Assembly (NCBI GenBank): GCA_003216575.1
Contig: QCIR01000011.1
Span: forward strand, 1 to 40,857
Source of the DNA: Prochlorococcus sp. AG-402-M23
Lineage (GTDB): Bacteria; Cyanobacteriota; Cyanobacteriia; PCC-6307; Cyanobiaceae
Length of the DNA: 40,857 bases
Direction of reading: 5' to 3'
In this document: piece after piece, positions 1-7,476 of the stretch
Numbering within the stretch: position 1 is the stretch's first letter
Layout: each line of letters opens with the position of its first letter
Notes under the pieces: model-generated
The model's database searches: none
What the model saw: only the letters and a program-made list of their open reading frames with translations
Told to the model about the DNA's origin: nothing
Program-made: the position numbers and the translations under genes

Positions 1-1
1 T

Positions 2-916
2 TCATCTGAGGTTGAAATAACTTATTCTCAACTTGTTATTAGCACAGGAGTTACAACTGATTATTCCTTGCTAGAAAATTTACAAGACTATGCTTGTGGC
101 TTTTCTAATTTAAATGACTTTCGAAGAATTAAAAAGTTAATAGCTAAAATAAATAATTCTTCTGAAAGTACTAGTCCTATAGTGATTGCTGGAGCTGGTC
201 CAACTGGTGTTGAGCTTGCATGTAAGATTTCTGATTTAATACAAGATCAAATTGAAATAAATTTAGTTGATAAAGGAGATAAAATCCTACCTAATTGTAA
301 ATCATTTAATAGAGAGACAGCAATTTCAGCAGTAGGTAAAAGAAATATTAGAGTTTATCTAGACTGTTATATAAAATCTGTCGATAAAACTTTTTTAGAA
401 CTTTCCAGTACTACTAATGAAACAAATAATTACATTAAAATTGATTACTCTACTTTAATATGGACTGCAGGGTTAAAACCTTCTAAATCAAAATTTGTAC
501 AACATTTTTTAAATGAAAATTATAAGATTAAAGTAAATGAATTTATGCAGATGGATGAATATCAAAATATTTTTTTCGTTGGAGATTTCACTTCTTATGA
601 GAATGCTCCCTTCCCCTCTTCCGCTCAAGCTGCAATGCAGCAAGGTTCTTTAGTGGCTCAAAATATTATTGCTTTAAGAAAGGGAAATGAACTTAAACCA
701 TTTGAATTTGAAGATCTTGGAGAAATGTTGAGTCTTGGCATTGGTAATGCATCGATTACTGGATATGGAATTACCTTGGCAGGACCCATTGCATTTGAAA
801 TTAGGCGTTTTGCCTATTTGATGAGAATGCCAGGTTTTCTTCTGTCGTTTAAATCCTCTGGTTCATGGCTATTTAGTAAAAAAATAATTAATCGTTTATT
901 TTCCCAATCTCCCTAG
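2..916 (+). CDS. ndbB: Type II NADH dehydrogenase (FAD-dependent), 5' end cut by window
   Basis: The reading frame is open from base 2, so the gene starts outside the window; a TTG at 68 is internal. About 305 residues are visible. A second Rossmann motif (IAGAGPTGVEL, roughly residues 62-72 of the visible part) should bind NAD(P)H. The late FAD-contacting segment FFVGDFTSYENAP followed by SSAQAAMQQG is typical of NDH-2 and related pyridine-nucleotide-disulphide oxidoreductases. NDH-2 enzymes oxidise NADH and reduce quinone at the membrane surface without pumping protons. The C-terminal stretch rich in Gly and hydrophobic residues fits the membrane-associating end of the family. The N-terminal FAD motif is not visible. 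The subtype (ndbA, B or C) is uncertain. Confidence 0.8.
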   Translation, partial: SSEVEITYSQLVISTGVTTDYSLLENLQDYACGFSNLNDFRRIKKLIAKINNSSESTSPIVIAGAGPTGVELACKISDLIQDQIEINLVDKGDKILPNCKSFNRETAISAVGKRNIRVYLDCYIKSVDKTFLELSSTTNETNNYIKIDYSTLIWTAGLKPSKSKFVQHFLNENYKIKVNEFMQMDEYQNIFFVGDFTSYENAPFPSSAQAAMQQGSLVAQNIIALRKGNELKPFEFEDLGEMLSLGIGNASITGYGITLAGPIAFEIRRFAYLMRMPGFLLSFKSSGSWLFSKKIINRLFSQSP

Positions 917-986
917 CTCCTTTACGCAGTAGTCTTAAAATTAATACTTGGACATAGTCAGTTGGAAAGGTTATTAATTAAATAAT

Positions 987-2804
987 ATGAATGAGATATT
1001 AACTGTTTTTGAGAATCCAAAAGCTGTCATAACTTTGGCAGTGTTAATTAGTGCAATTTGTTTATTCGTAAGTAGTGCTCTAGCTCCTGAACTGACTGGA
1101 CTTTTGAGTGTTGCATTATTAATGGCAACAGGAGTCCTTTCTCCTCAAAAAGCATTGGCTGGTTTTGGAAGCCCTGCTTTGATTACATTGATGGGCTTAT
1201 TTGCTGTTTCTGCGGCACTTTTTAAAAGTGGAGCTCTTGATCGGTTAAGAGAGTTGATTGCTTCTGAAAGTATTCGAACTCCGCGCAGGTTAATAGCTTT
1301 ACTTGGATTGGTTGTTGCTCCTGTTTCAGGTGTTGTTCCTAATACTCCAGTGGTAGCATCACTTTTACCAGTTATTGAGGCTTGGTGTATAAAGCGAAAA
1401 TTGTCTCCTTCTCGTGTTTTGTTGCCACTATCTTTCGCTACGGTCCTGGGTGGCACTTTGACTCTTTTGGGGAGTTCAGTAAATTTATTAGTAAGCGACA
1501 TTAGCGATCAACTTGGCTATGGTTCTTTTGATCTTTTTACTTTTACGTCAATAGGTATACCTATATGGTTATTTGGGACAGCGTATATGTTGTTAGCTCC
1601 TCAATCTCTACTACCTGATAGAGGAAGAATCAGTACAGAGTATGGAGGTAGTTCGGATCAAACTGGCTATTTTACCGAAGTCACAATTCCTTCTGGTTCT
1701 GAATTGGTTGGAAATTCCTTGAGAAATAGTCGCTTACAAAGAAGATTTGATGTCGATGTTTTAGAAATACAGCGAGAGAATGAAAGACTTTTACCACCTC
1801 TAGCTGATCGAATAATTCAGTCTGAGGATCGCTTGTTGATAAGAATTACACGCTCAGATCTTTTGCGTTTAAAACAAGAACATACAGTCCAATTAACTAA
1901 AAATTTAAATAGTGAAAAGAATTTTTTTCTATCCAATACTGATGAAGGCCAACAAACTGTAGAGGTTCTTTTGCCAGCTGGTTCAACTTTGGCTGGTGCG
2001 AGTTTGCGAGAACTACGATTTAGGCAAAGGCATAATGCAACTGTTTTAGCTTTAAGACGAGGGCAGCAAACTGTTCAAGAAAGATTGGGCCAAGCAATTT
2101 TAAGAGAGGGGGATGTATTACTTCTTCAAGCACCCAGAGATTCAATTAGAGGATTGCAAGATAGTAATGATCTTCTCGTTTTAGATCAATTTGATAATGA
2201 TCTACCAACTGTTACAAGAAAACCAATAGCAATTAGTATTGCTATCGCTATGTTGATTCTTCCTTCAATTACTGACTTGCCTCTAGTTGCTTCGGTTCTA
2301 TTGGCTGTAATTGGGATGGTTTGGGGTGGATGTTTAAGGCCCGCAGAGGTTCAAAGATCAATTCGACTTGATGTCATTCTTCTGCTTGGATCTCTTTCTA
2401 GTTTTAGTGTCGCGATGCAAAACACAGGTCTTGCTGATGCTTTTGCGAATATTTTAATTTTTATATTGCAAGACTTATCTACTTATTTCGCTTTACTAGT
2501 AATTTTTCTCTCTACAACAATATTTACTCAATTTGTAAGTAACGCTGCTTCAGTAGCTCTTTTGGCGCCAATTGCTGTTCAATTGGCACCAAGTATGGGC
2601 CTACCTCCTTTAGCTTTATTGATAACAGTTCTTTTTGGTGCTAGTCAATCTTTTCTTACTCCTATGGGTTACCAGACAAACCTTATGGTATTTGGCCCTG
2701 GCCGTTATCAGTTTTTAGATGTCACTAGATACGGAGCTGGTTTGACTATCTTGATGACTTTTCTTGTCCCTGGATTGATTTTGTTAAACTACGGTATTTC
2801 TTAA
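987..2804 (+). CDS. SLC13/DASS-family sodium-coupled anion transporter with two RCK-C (TrkA-C) domains
   Basis: 605 residues. Several hydrophobic segments lie between residues 15 and 205. Two soluble repeats follow, at about 225-290 (VTIPSGSELVGNSLRN) and 320-390 (VLLPAGSTLAGASLRE), both with the TrkA-C/RCK-C pattern. A second hydrophobic half runs from about 410 to 600 and contains the family motif SNAASVALLAPIA. This layout matches cyanobacterial and algal SAC1-like members of the Na+/sulfate symporter group. The substrate cannot be read from sequence; sulfate is common in annotations but unproven. The start is an ATG. The Ktr-like genes lie directly downstream on the same strand, so a shared role in sodium/potassium balance is plausible (inference). 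Confidence 0.82.
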   Translation: MNEILTVFENPKAVITLAVLISAICLFVSSALAPELTGLLSVALLMATGVLSPQKALAGFGSPALITLMGLFAVSAALFKSGALDRLRELIASESIRTPRRLIALLGLVVAPVSGVVPNTPVVASLLPVIEAWCIKRKLSPSRVLLPLSFATVLGGTLTLLGSSVNLLVSDISDQLGYGSFDLFTFTSIGIPIWLFGTAYMLLAPQSLLPDRGRISTEYGGSSDQTGYFTEVTIPSGSELVGNSLRNSRLQRRFDVDVLEIQRENERLLPPLADRIIQSEDRLLIRITRSDLLRLKQEHTVQLTKNLNSEKNFFLSNTDEGQQTVEVLLPAGSTLAGASLRELRFRQRHNATVLALRRGQQTVQERLGQAILREGDVLLLQAPRDSIRGLQDSNDLLVLDQFDNDLPTVTRKPIAISIAIAMLILPSITDLPLVASVLLAVIGMVWGGCLRPAEVQRSIRLDVILLLGSLSSFSVAMQNTGLADAFANILIFILQDLSTYFALLVIFLSTTIFTQFVSNAASVALLAPIAVQLAPSMGLPPLALLITVLFGASQSFLTPMGYQTNLMVFGPGRYQFLDVTRYGAGLTILMTFLVPGLILLNYGIS

Positions 2805-2896
2805 AATATGTTGGATATGATTATTAATTTAGGAAAAAACTCAAGGTTCCAATTTGATTTTGATTATTTAATCTTTTCAGAATTAGTCTCCATCTA

Positions 2897-4294
2897 TTGT
2901 TTAAAAAAGTGAGTATTAGGAAAGAAACTTACAGAAAACTTACGGTTCCACAGTTTACAGTGGTAACGGGTTTACTTGTGATTACTTGTGGAACATTATT
3001 ATTAGCTACACCTTTATGTTCTAATGTAAATGTAGGCTTGTGGGAGGCATTATTTACGGCAACTTCTGCAGTCACAGTTACGGGATTATCTATTATTGAT
3101 ATAGGAATAGATTTGACATTTTTTGGGCAAGTCATTTTAGCTATTATGTTATTAACTGGGGGCCTTGGTTTAATGGCTATCACTACATTTTTACAAGGCT
3201 TTATTGTTAGTGGAACTGAATTGAAAACACGTCTAGATAGAGGAAAAACATTGGATGAATTCGGAGTCGGTGGTGTGGGAAAAACTTTTCAAGGGATTGC
3301 GATTACAGCATCTATTCTTATTTTTCTTGGTGCTATTACTTTGTATTTTTTCGGTTTCAATAATATAACTAGCTCAAGCGAGAGGATTTGGGCATCAATT
3401 TTTCATAGTATATCTGCTTATAATAACGCCGGGTTTAGTTTATGGTCAGATAGTTTACAAGATTATAGAAGTAATTGGGTAGTTAATTTTGTTTTAATTA
3501 CTTTAATCATATTAGGTGGTTTTGGATGGAGAGTAACTAATGATATTTGGATCAATCGTAGATCTTTAAAACTAAGAAATTTAAGTCTTCATACTCGTTT
3601 AGTGATTAGATCATCTTTCATATTAATTTCTCTGGGATTCTTCGGATTGATTTTTACTGAATCTTTAGCTAGGGGTAGTTTCTTTTCGTTAATTAATTTC
3701 GATGATCGTATATTAACCGCTCTATTTACTTCTGTTAGTGCGCGAACTGCAGGATTTACGAATTTACCTATATCAATTGAGACTGTCTCTGATTCAGGTC
3801 TTCTATTGATCATGTTTCTTATGTTTATTGGGGCAAGCCCAGGTGGCACTGGAGGAGGAATTAAGACGACAACTATAGCTGCATTAATGGCTGCAACAAG
3901 AGCAACCTTGCGTGGTCAAAATGAAATTATTATTCGAAATCGTCAGATTTCTGACAAAGTAATTCTTAAAGCTGTTGGTATCACTGTGGGTTCATTTTTA
4001 TTTGTATTGATTATGGCCCTATTATTAAGTTTGAGTAATGGATTCAATAGCGGAGAGAATTTTTCATTTTTAGAAATGCTTTTTACTTGTATTTCTGCTT
4101 TTGCAACTGTAGGTTTTGATCTTGGCGTGACCTCTAAGCTGGGACACGTAGGACAATTAATTCTGATTATTGGGATGTTTGTTGGCAGACTGGGTATCCT
4201 TTTATTCTTGAGCGCTGTGTGGCAAGCTCTTAATAAAGGCAAGCTTCAACATCGCAATCGAATTGGTTACCCAAGGGAGGATCTTTATGTTTAA
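2897..4294 (+). CDS. ktrB: TrkH/KtrB-family cation transporter, membrane subunit
   Basis: 465 residues, very hydrophobic, with the four-fold pore layout of the Trk/Ktr/HKT family. The four filter loops are visible as TVTGLS (60-65), YNNAGF, RTAGFTN and ATVGFDLG, each keeping its filter glycine, so the pore should select K+ or Na+. The length and lack of a long N-terminal extension are closer to KtrB than to E. coli TrkH. The start chosen is a TTG at 2897; a GTG four codons later (2909) is an alternative, and neither has a clear ribosome-binding site. The KtrA-like gating subunit follows 12 bases after the stop, so the two are almost surely co-transcribed. In cyanobacteria the system is usually Na+-dependent K+ uptake (family knowledge). 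Confidence 0.85.
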   Translation: MFKKVSIRKETYRKLTVPQFTVVTGLLVITCGTLLLATPLCSNVNVGLWEALFTATSAVTVTGLSIIDIGIDLTFFGQVILAIMLLTGGLGLMAITTFLQGFIVSGTELKTRLDRGKTLDEFGVGGVGKTFQGIAITASILIFLGAITLYFFGFNNITSSSERIWASIFHSISAYNNAGFSLWSDSLQDYRSNWVVNFVLITLIILGGFGWRVTNDIWINRRSLKLRNLSLHTRLVIRSSFILISLGFFGLIFTESLARGSFFSLINFDDRILTALFTSVSARTAGFTNLPISIETVSDSGLLLIMFLMFIGASPGGTGGGIKTTTIAALMAATRATLRGQNEIIIRNRQISDKVILKAVGITVGSFLFVLIMALLLSLSNGFNSGENFSFLEMLFTCISAFATVGFDLGVTSKLGHVGQLILIIGMFVGRLGILLFLSAVWQALNKGKLQHRNRIGYPREDLYV

Positions 4295-4304
4295 GGAGGA
4301 GGAA
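4273..4304 (+). promoter_or_regulatory. Two strong Shine-Dalgarno sites around a 7-codon mini-ORF ahead of ktrA
   Basis: AAGGGAGG (4273-4280) sits 6 bases before an ATG at 4287 that opens the mini-ORF MFKEEEL. That mini-ORF ends in TGA at 4308-4310, overlapping the ktrA ATG (4307-4309) as ATGA. AAGGAGGAGG (4293-4302) is the direct ribosome-binding site for ktrA. Such strong sites are uncommon elsewhere in this window. Confidence 0.6.
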
Positions 4305-4306
4305 TT

Positions 4307-5011
4307 ATGAGTGATTGGTGGCAGTGGTCTCCCATCAAAGCAAACCAGAAACTTGGTTTTGCTGTGGTTGGAATTGGTCGTTTTGGAAGCGCGGTCTGTA
4401 GAGAGCTATTGAGAAATGGTGCTGATGTTTTAGCTGTTGATTCATCAGAGAAGGCAATAGAGGAATTACGTCAACTAGAGCCAACAATTGAAGCGAGGGT
4501 GGTTGACTCAACAGATGAAGAGTCTATGAAAGAGGCAGGTATTCTTGAAATGGGGACTGTTGTAGTAGGTATTAGCGAGCCCATTGAGGCAAGTATTACG
4601 ACAACTCTTATTGCAAAAGACACAGAGGGAAGTTTAGTGAAGCAGGTTATTGCTAGAGCCACAAGTGATCTACATGAGAAAATGCTCAAAAGAGTTGGTG
4701 CTGATCGAGTTGTTTTTCCTTCAAGAATGCAAGGAGAAAGATTGGGTTTGGAATTGGTAAGACCTAATTTAATTGAAAGATTGGAACTCGATGATAAAAC
4801 CGGTATTGATGAAATTAAAGTGCCTGAGGTTTTTGTGGGACGATCTTTAAGAGATTTGAATCTTAGAAAGAATTATTTTGTGAATGTTTTAGCCGCTGGT
4901 CCTGCTCAACTATTAACGGTCAATCCTCCAGCTAAATATATCTTGGAAAAAGATCATGTTCTTGTAGTAATGGGTTCAATGGATGATCTTCAAAAGTTAC
5001 CCCAAATTTAA
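4307..5011 (+). CDS. ktrA: TrkA/KtrA-like NAD(H)-binding regulatory subunit of K+ uptake
   Basis: 234 residues. The N-terminal RCK-N Rossmann fold shows GIGRFG at 22-27 and the acidic residue at the end of strand 2 (D45, in AVDSS), as expected for NAD(H)/ATP-sensing. The C-terminal RCK-C domain starts near residue 160 (IKVPEVFVGRSLRDLNL). Single-domain Rossmann plus RCK-C is the KtrA form, not the doubled TrkA of E. coli. It forms a cytoplasmic ring that gates the adjacent membrane subunit. The ATG start is fixed by a very strong Shine-Dalgarno site. The gene lies 12 bases after the ktrB-like stop. Confidence 0.88.
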   Translation: MSDWWQWSPIKANQKLGFAVVGIGRFGSAVCRELLRNGADVLAVDSSEKAIEELRQLEPTIEARVVDSTDEESMKEAGILEMGTVVVGISEPIEASITTTLIAKDTEGSLVKQVIARATSDLHEKMLKRVGADRVVFPSRMQGERLGLELVRPNLIERLELDDKTGIDEIKVPEVFVGRSLRDLNLRKNYFVNVLAAGPAQLLTVNPPAKYILEKDHVLVVMGSMDDLQKLPQI

Positions 5012-5014
5012 TTT

Positions 5015-6151
5015 ATGCGTGTATTGGGTTTGATGAGTGGTACCAGTGCTGATGGAATAGATGCAGTTTTAGTTGATTTTAAAGGTGATCCTTCAAAGCC
5101 AAAATGGAAAATCTTGAATAGAGGTTCTTATGAATATCCATCATCAACTAGAGAGAAAATAATAAAAGTTGGTCAAGGATTAAAAATTAATAGCAAAGAT
5201 TGGCTTGAGTTAGTTGAGGAAATTACAGAATTAAATGCTGCCGCTGCAAGAAATTGTGATCCAGATTCAATTGCAGAGGTTGTTGGATGTCATGGCCAAA
5301 CAGTATTTCATAGAAGTGTAAAAAACTCTGAAAGGGGGGGCACTCTTCAAATCCTCTCAGGTCCTTTATTGGCAAATATTTTAGATCGAATTGTTATTTA
5401 TGATTTCAGATCAAAGGATATCGCTTCAGGAGGTCATGGTGCTCCTTTAGTAGCGTTAGTGGATGAAACTTTAGTTGGAAGAATATATGGATGGAGAGGG
5501 ATTCTTAACCTTGGTGGAATTGCTAATCTCACAATTATTCCACCTAAAACTGGAATTGATCAAACTTCTGAATGTTTAGGTTGGGATTGTGGACCAGCTA
5601 ACTCCTTAATTGATTTAGCTATTCAAGAAACTACGCATTCATCTTCAAAATTTGATCTCAATGGATCGTTAGCTGCACTTGGGAGACCTAATTTAGATGT
5701 TATTGATAAGTGGTTGCAGGAACCTTTTTTTCATCTTGAACCTCCTCGATCTACAGGTAGAGAGCAATTTGGTTCTCAAGATTTACAAAATAGAAAACAA
5801 CGACTAGGTAATGTATCAAAAGAAGATTTGCTATCCACACTTACTACATTTACTGCATCAATAATTGCGCAAGACTTAGATAATCTTTTTAAGATTAAAA
5901 AAATACGTTTAATTGAGCTGTTGGTCGCTGGAGGTGGAACTAGAAATTTATTTTTAATGAGACAATTAAAGAAAAAATGCCGAGGCTTCAATGTTCGTTT
6001 GATAAATGAAATTGGAATACCTTCTCAATATAGAGAGGCATTAGCTTTTGCAACATTATCATGGTGGCATTTGCTAGGGAAGAAAGTTAATCCTAAGTAC
6101 ATCACAGGAGCAAATAAATTTATACTCTATGGGGTAAGAGTTGATCCGTAA
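5015..6151 (+). CDS. anmK: Anhydro-N-acetylmuramic acid kinase
   Basis: 378 residues, the usual AnmK length. The N-terminal phosphate loop [16 protein letters not shown] is the family signature, and [17 protein letters not shown] and [11 protein letters not shown] match conserved ASKHA-fold segments. The enzyme opens 1,6-anhydro-MurNAc and phosphorylates it to MurNAc-6-phosphate, part of peptidoglycan recycling in the cytoplasm. It begins three bases after the ktrA stop, so it is probably the last gene of the same transcript. The recycling hydrolase nagZ is also in this window at 28.9 kb, so the cell appears to have both enzymes. Confidence 0.93.
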   Translation: MRVLGLMSGTSADGIDAVLVDFKGDPSKPKWKILNRGSYEYPSSTREKIIKVGQGLKINSKDWLELVEEITELNAAAARNCDPDSIAEVVGCHGQTVFHRSVKNSERGGTLQILSGPLLANILDRIVIYDFRSKDIASGGHGAPLVALVDETLVGRIYGWRGILNLGGIANLTIIPPKTGIDQTSECLGWDCGPANSLIDLAIQETTHSSSKFDLNGSLAALGRPNLDVIDKWLQEPFFHLEPPRSTGREQFGSQDLQNRKQRLGNVSKEDLLSTLTTFTASIIAQDLDNLFKIKKIRLIELLVAGGGTRNLFLMRQLKKKCRGFNVRLINEIGIPSQYREALAFATLSWWHLLGKKVNPKYITGANKFILYGVRVDP

Positions 6152-6169
6152 TATTAATCAATTGCTTAG

Positions 6170-6466
6170 TTAATTTCTTTTAAATCTTAATCTTTTTGGG
6201 ATACCCTTTAACCTTTGTGTTTTTTGTTTTTCTAATGCATTGATAAAATTTTGTGTTTGCTGCGTTTTTAATTCTTGAGTTTCTGAATCTTTTATCAATT
6301 GTGAGCGCTTAATACCTTCTTGAATTAAAACTTTGGCCATATTGCTTACAGTCCGAGATTCTTGTTCTGCTAATTCTGACAATTTTTCACATAGATCTTC
6401 AGGCAGGACAACTTGTATCCGAGGCGATTTTTGCTTTCCGTTAGATGAATTTTGACGAGTAGCCAT
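6170..6466 (-). CDS. Ribbon-helix-helix (CopG/Arc-like) DNA-binding protein
   Basis: 98 residues. Residues about 17-55 fit the ribbon-helix-helix pattern: a short strand (RIQVVLPEDL), helix A (EKLSELAEQE), the S/R-T-V turn, then helix B (MAKVLIQEGI). A basic N-terminus and a charged Lys/Arg/Gln-rich C-terminal tail flank it. Such proteins bind DNA as dimers and often repress their own promoter. The gene diverges from the 6604 gene across a 137-base region with two palindromes, which would suit autoregulation (inference). No toxin-like partner is adjacent, so an antitoxin role is not supported. Confidence 0.65.
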   Translation of the reverse strand: MATRQNSSNGKQKSPRIQVVLPEDLCEKLSELAEQESRTVSNMAKVLIQEGIKRSQLIKDSETQELKTQQTQNFINALEKQKTQRLKGIPKRLRFKRN

Positions 6467-6494
6467 GCGTACAAAGAACTACCAGATACTTAAT

Positions 6495-6532
6495 AGTGTA
6501 CACTTATACGCAAGGGTAGTATCCTTGTGTAT
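6495..6532. promoter_or_regulatory. Palindrome pair in divergent promoter region (candidate RHH operator)
   Basis: AGTGTACACT at 6495-6504 is a perfect 10-base palindrome. Two bases on, ATACGCAAGG (6506-6515) and CCTTGTGTAT (6523-6532) form an inverted repeat with one mismatch and a 7-base spacer. Both lie between the start of the RHH gene and the start of the oppositely oriented gene at 6604. Confidence 0.45.
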
Positions 6533-6603
6533 GATGCTTACTATTCTGGCCTCTTTATTTTGTCTGCTTTCTCTTGATTTTTTTGATTAACAAGGAGTAT
6601 TTC

Positions 6604-6960
6604 ATGTCTAAACCATCTCTTCCTCAAACATCTAAATCTCTTTCTTCAGGTGTTCTTGTTGAAAAAGGAGCTGTCAAGCGACAAAGAAGGAAGAGTCCTC
6701 GTAATAGTAAGAATGGAGATGTTTTAATTTCAGCTGTTGTGAGTTCCTATTTATTGACTCACTTACACCATGTTTTGCAAAGAGCAGAATACGGGGCAAG
6801 TAAAGAGGGAAGATCTTCTCATGCTGCCAACTTTGCTCAACTTCGTAAAGTCCTTTGCATGGATGCTAGAAGCATGAAAGACGCCTCTGCCTTAGGTTTA
6901 AAGGAAACCGATTTAGATACGAGCATTGAATCGCCTAGTTTCCAGACAAAAGCAGCGTAA
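6604..6960 (+). CDS. Small basic conserved picocyanobacterial protein of unknown function
   Basis: 118 residues from the ATG at 6604, preceded by AAGGAG about seven bases upstream; a TTG at 6574 would extend the frame but has no such site. The N-terminal third is rich in Ser, Lys and Arg (KRQRRKSPRNSK). A hydrophobic helical middle follows (LISAVVSSYLLTHLHHVL), then a charged helix containing Cys. No domain is recognised. It is transcribed divergently from the RHH gene and lies 34 bases ahead of the Nif11-like gene, with which it may form an operon. Confidence 0.7.
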   Translation: MSKPSLPQTSKSLSSGVLVEKGAVKRQRRKSPRNSKNGDVLISAVVSSYLLTHLHHVLQRAEYGASKEGRSSHAANFAQLRKVLCMDARSMKDASALGLKETDLDTSIESPSFQTKAA

Positions 6961-6994
6961 TTGAATATTCTTTAAATAAGTTAGTGTTTTTCTT

Positions 6995-7225
6995 ATGAGT
7001 GGCAATGCTGCAGAGCTTTATAAGCTTATAAATGCAGATCCTGTCAAAAAACAAGATCTTTTTCGTCAAGCTCTTCAAAATCCAAAAGGTGCTATGGAAG
7101 CAATATGTGCACTTGGAAATGAAATGAATTTACCAGTTACTTCTCAAGAGGTAAAAGAGTATTTATCTACCATTGATGATTTAGATACTAAGCAATGGCT
7201 AATCAAAGCTAGAGGAGGGCTTTGA
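6995..7225 (+). CDS. Nif11-like small protein ending in Gly-Gly
   Basis: 76 residues. The sequence resembles the Nif11 domain: an N-terminal amphipathic helix (AAELYKLINADPVKKQDL), a central helix, then the LPVTSQEVKEYL segment comparable to the FTxEEL stretch of the family. It ends KARGGL. Nif11 leader peptides of cyanobacterial lanthipeptides (prochlorosins) end in Gly-Gly before the core peptide; here only one residue follows, so there is no core and no modification or export gene is seen nearby. It may simply be a stand-alone Nif11-like protein. Its last 27 bases overlap the 3' end of the opposite-strand gene at 7199-7390. Confidence 0.6.
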   Translation: MSGNAAELYKLINADPVKKQDLFRQALQNPKGAMEAICALGNEMNLPVTSQEVKEYLSTIDDLDTKQWLIKARGGL

Positions 7226-7390
7226 TTTATTTTTTATAGTAGAAGGGATTTCGAATAACTCTTGATTATCTTCTTTGATTCCTCTTCGTTCATATCCCCC
7301 TCCTCCTGCCATGGTCCAAAAAAACCAATAGCTTGGAATAGCAAGAGCTGCTGAAAGCACTAATGCAGCAATTTGTTCAAGTCTTAACAT
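7199..7390 (-). CDS. Small single-pass membrane protein, unknown function
   Basis: 63 residues with an ATG start. One strongly hydrophobic helix covers residues about 6-28 (IAALVLSAALAIPSYWFFW), followed by a Gly run (AGGGGYERRG) and an acidic-to-polar tail. No family is recognised. It is tail-to-tail with, and overlaps, the Nif11-like gene by 27 bases. It reads as a genuine small membrane protein, not a shadow frame, because it fills an otherwise empty stretch and has a clean transmembrane segment. Confidence 0.55.
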   Translation of the reverse strand: MLRLEQIAALVLSAALAIPSYWFFWTMAGGGGYERRGIKEDNQELFEIPSTIKNKSKPSSSFD

Positions 7391-7476
7391 GGTCTTATTT
7401 ATGCAATGTACTTTAAATTAGTTGGAATCTTTTAAAGCTAAATGATTGAAGCTAGTTCACATGAGGTTTTATTGTA

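Noticed and set aside
1145-1501. A 118-codon reverse frame inside the SLC13-like gene.
   Set aside because: The plus-strand protein has strong family motifs over the same bases; the reverse frame is low in recognisable structure.
6170-6466. RHH protein as an antitoxin of a toxin-antitoxin pair.
   Set aside because: No toxin-like frame is adjacent; the downstream gene is anmK in the opposite orientation.
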